Origin: Acidobacteriota bacterium
GTDB taxonomy: Bacteria > Acidobacteriota > Blastocatellia > Pyrinomonadales > Pyrinomonadaceae
Reading direction: 5' to 3'
NCBI GenBank assembly: GCA_013140875.1
Contig: JABFSB010000358.1
Span: 1 to 7,757 of the forward strand
Length of the DNA: 7,757 bases
The translations under genes were made by a program, and so were the position numbers. This document shows, in pieces, positions 6,281 through 7,757 of the stretch. Under the pieces are notes generated by a model, which saw nothing but the letters and a program-made list of their open reading frames with translations, was not told where the DNA came from and did no database searches. Each line of letters begins with the position of its first letter. Positions within the stretch are counted from its first letter, which is position 1.

Positions 6281-6352
6281 AAAGAGATTGCAGACGCGAA
6301 TTGTCGTCTTCGACTGGTTGGATCGGTCGAAAGTTATTCAGAGGAAAAAGCA

Positions 6353-7757
6353 ATGTCACAGTCAGCACAAGTTTCAGTAACGAAAAGATCGATCGCAAAT
6401 ATCGTAATGTTTTCGCTCGTTCTCATGAACGTAGCGAGCATCCGGATCTTTGCTCAGTCCCCGACATCGAAGCGGCAAAATGCGGAAATAGTTCGGGACG
6501 AAACCGGTTCCGGCCAGTCGACGGAACTTAACGCTCCGGTGCGAAAAACGAAGATCGCTCCCGATCTTGAAGAAAGAGCCAATGAATTGTCCCGCGGCTT
6601 CTATGCCGATGAAAACCAAAAGGTAATTATCGAGCTCAAAAGTGAAACGCCGTTGAACCGGATGTTCGGCAATAATCTGAGTGACGCCGACAAAAATGCG
6701 CTGTTTGAGACTGAGGTTAAAGGCAACCGAGAAAAGACCGGTGTGCTGGCTGAAAATTTGCTCAAATTGCGGGGTCGGGTAAAAAAATCGTTTCTGAATA
6801 CCGGTTTCGTCAGTGCCGATCTGCCGCTTTCAAAGATCAAGGAGCTTATTGAAAACGACGAGGTTGCATACGTTTCTCCAGATCGTGAGACGGGGGCAAC
6901 GGGCCATATCGAGACGACAACGGGAACGACGCTGGTGCGTCCGCTGCTCACGACTACTGTAAACGGAGCAGGGGTCGGGATCGCTATCCTGGACAGCGGC
7001 ATCGAAGGTACTCATGCCGATTTCAAGCCGCTGATCACATCACGAGTTGTTCTTCATCGTTCTTTTCTGCCGGGTAACACCGCGACGGCGGACAAATTCG
7101 GCCACGGTACTCACGTTGCGGGTCTCGCGGCGGGAAACGATATTTTCAGCAATGGGGCTTCGGGTTACTACAACGGCATCGCGCCGAACGCGAGCCTTTT
7201 GAATCTTCGCGTCCTTGACGATAACGGACGCGGAAGCGCGAGCAACGCGATCGCCGCACTCGATTGGATGATCGCAAATAAAGCAACGTACAACATCCGC
7301 GTAGCCAATATGAGCTTGGGTGCAGGGGCACGCGACAGCTATCTTAATGATCCACTTTGCCTGGCCGCTCGACGCGCCGTAAACGCCGGCATTGTTGTCG
7401 TGGCATCTGCCGGCAACAACGGTAAGGACGCGGCCGGCAATAAACTTTACGGCACGATCGGTTCTCCCGGAATCGAGCCTTCGGTTATAACGGTCGGCGC
7501 CGTAAACACGTTTGGAACCGATTCTCGAGCCGACGATACAATCGCCTCTTACAGCTCGAAAGGGCCGACACGCGGCTATCGCACTCTCGCAAACGGGGCC
7601 CGCAAATACGATAACCTGATCAAACCGGACCTGGTTGCACCGGGTAATAAACTTATCGCTCCGGAATCGCTTGGTAACGAGTTTCCCGATTCGGCGACCG
7701 GTTGGATCTATTACAAGAACAACATGGTTAGTGCCTATCCGTCCTTGCAGGTTACCC
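6353..7757 (+). CDS. Secreted subtilisin-like (S8) protease, paralogue of the upstream protease, C-terminus outside window
   Basis: The frame is open for 468 codons to the right edge. AGAGGA (6340-6345) lies 7 nt before the ATG. The N-terminus has a signal peptide (Lys11-Arg12, then a hydrophobic stretch ending IFAQS near residue 36). Residues 37-90 are charged and look disordered. Residues about 92-182 resemble an I9-type propeptide, ending YVSPDRE as in the first protease (YVSPDRE). The S8 domain follows, with Asp214 (AILDSGI), His251 (GHGTHVAG) and oxyanion Asn355 (AGNNG). The catalytic Ser should lie some tens of residues past the edge. The catalytic domain is close to the first protease over long stretches (YNIRV, NDPLCLA, AGNNGK, KPDLVAPGNK), indicating an old tandem duplication. 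There is no AAA-like domain here. Expression probably depends on sigma-54, as argued at the promoter. Confidence 0.93.
   Translation, partial: MSQSAQVSVTKRSIANIVMFSLVLMNVASIRIFAQSPTSKRQNAEIVRDETGSGQSTELNAPVRKTKIAPDLEERANELSRGFYADENQKVIIELKSETPLNRMFGNNLSDADKNALFETEVKGNREKTGVLAENLLKLRGRVKKSFLNTGFVSADLPLSKIKELIENDEVAYVSPDRETGATGHIETTTGTTLVRPLLTTTVNGAGVGIAILDSGIEGTHADFKPLITSRVVLHRSFLPGNTATADKFGHGTHVAGLAAGNDIFSNGASGYYNGIAPNASLLNLRVLDDNGRGSASNAIAALDWMIANKATYNIRVANMSLGAGARDSYLNDPLCLAARRAVNAGIVVVASAGNNGKDAAGNKLYGTIGSPGIEPSVITVGAVNTFGTDSRADDTIASYSSKGPTRGYRTLANGARKYDNLIKPDLVAPGNKLIAPESLGNEFPDSATGWIYYKNNMVSAYPSLQVT

Overview
The window (about 53% G+C by eye) looks like chromosomal DNA of a Gram-negative bacterium, most plausibly an acidobacterium of the Blastocatellia/Pyrinomonadaceae type. 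That placement is an inference from gene content: paralogous secreted subtilases with short VLW/VLV-G repeat tails, a secreted amidohydrolase, and an LDH-like malate dehydrogenase. No marker gene is present to confirm it. I see no mobile element, CRISPR array, tRNA or rRNA.

Layout. Minus strand, 1-1326: an exported metal-dependent amidohydrolase, cut by the left edge and carrying one -1 frameshift at a G GGA AAA heptamer. A possible 14-codon leader ORF overlaps its start by 4 nt. Plus strand, 1427-2362: malate dehydrogenase (mdh), divergent from the amidohydrolase and closed by a strong intrinsic terminator. Plus strand, 2596-5142: a secreted subtilisin-like (S8) protease. Between its signal peptide and its protease propeptide lies a degenerate ClpB/ClpC-type AAA+ domain without Walker A, and its C-terminus is a GVLVGD hexapeptide repeat. 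Plus strand, 5180-6091: a two-part GNAT acetyltransferase in the same apparent operon, followed by an intrinsic terminator. Plus strand, 6353 to the right edge: a second S8 protease, clearly a paralogue of the first, without the AAA-like domain, and cut before its catalytic serine.

The most interesting structure is regulatory and architectural. Both protease genes are preceded by a sequence fitting a sigma-54 (-24/-12) promoter: TGGCACAACTATTGAT at 2522 and TGGCATAGACCTTGCT at 6265. About 57-67 bp upstream of each -24 element lie two tandem 13-bp dyads of the form GNTCA-N3-TGACC, spaced 22-23 bp apart. This is the arrangement expected of enhancer sites for a sigma-54 activator, so the two proteases (and the GNAT behind the first) appear to form one co-regulated, activator-dependent extracellular proteolysis module. 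The promoter call also moves the start of the first protease from the ATG at 2521, which would lie inside the promoter, to the ATG at 2596 just before the signal peptide. mdh and the amidohydrolase appear to be unrelated neighbours.
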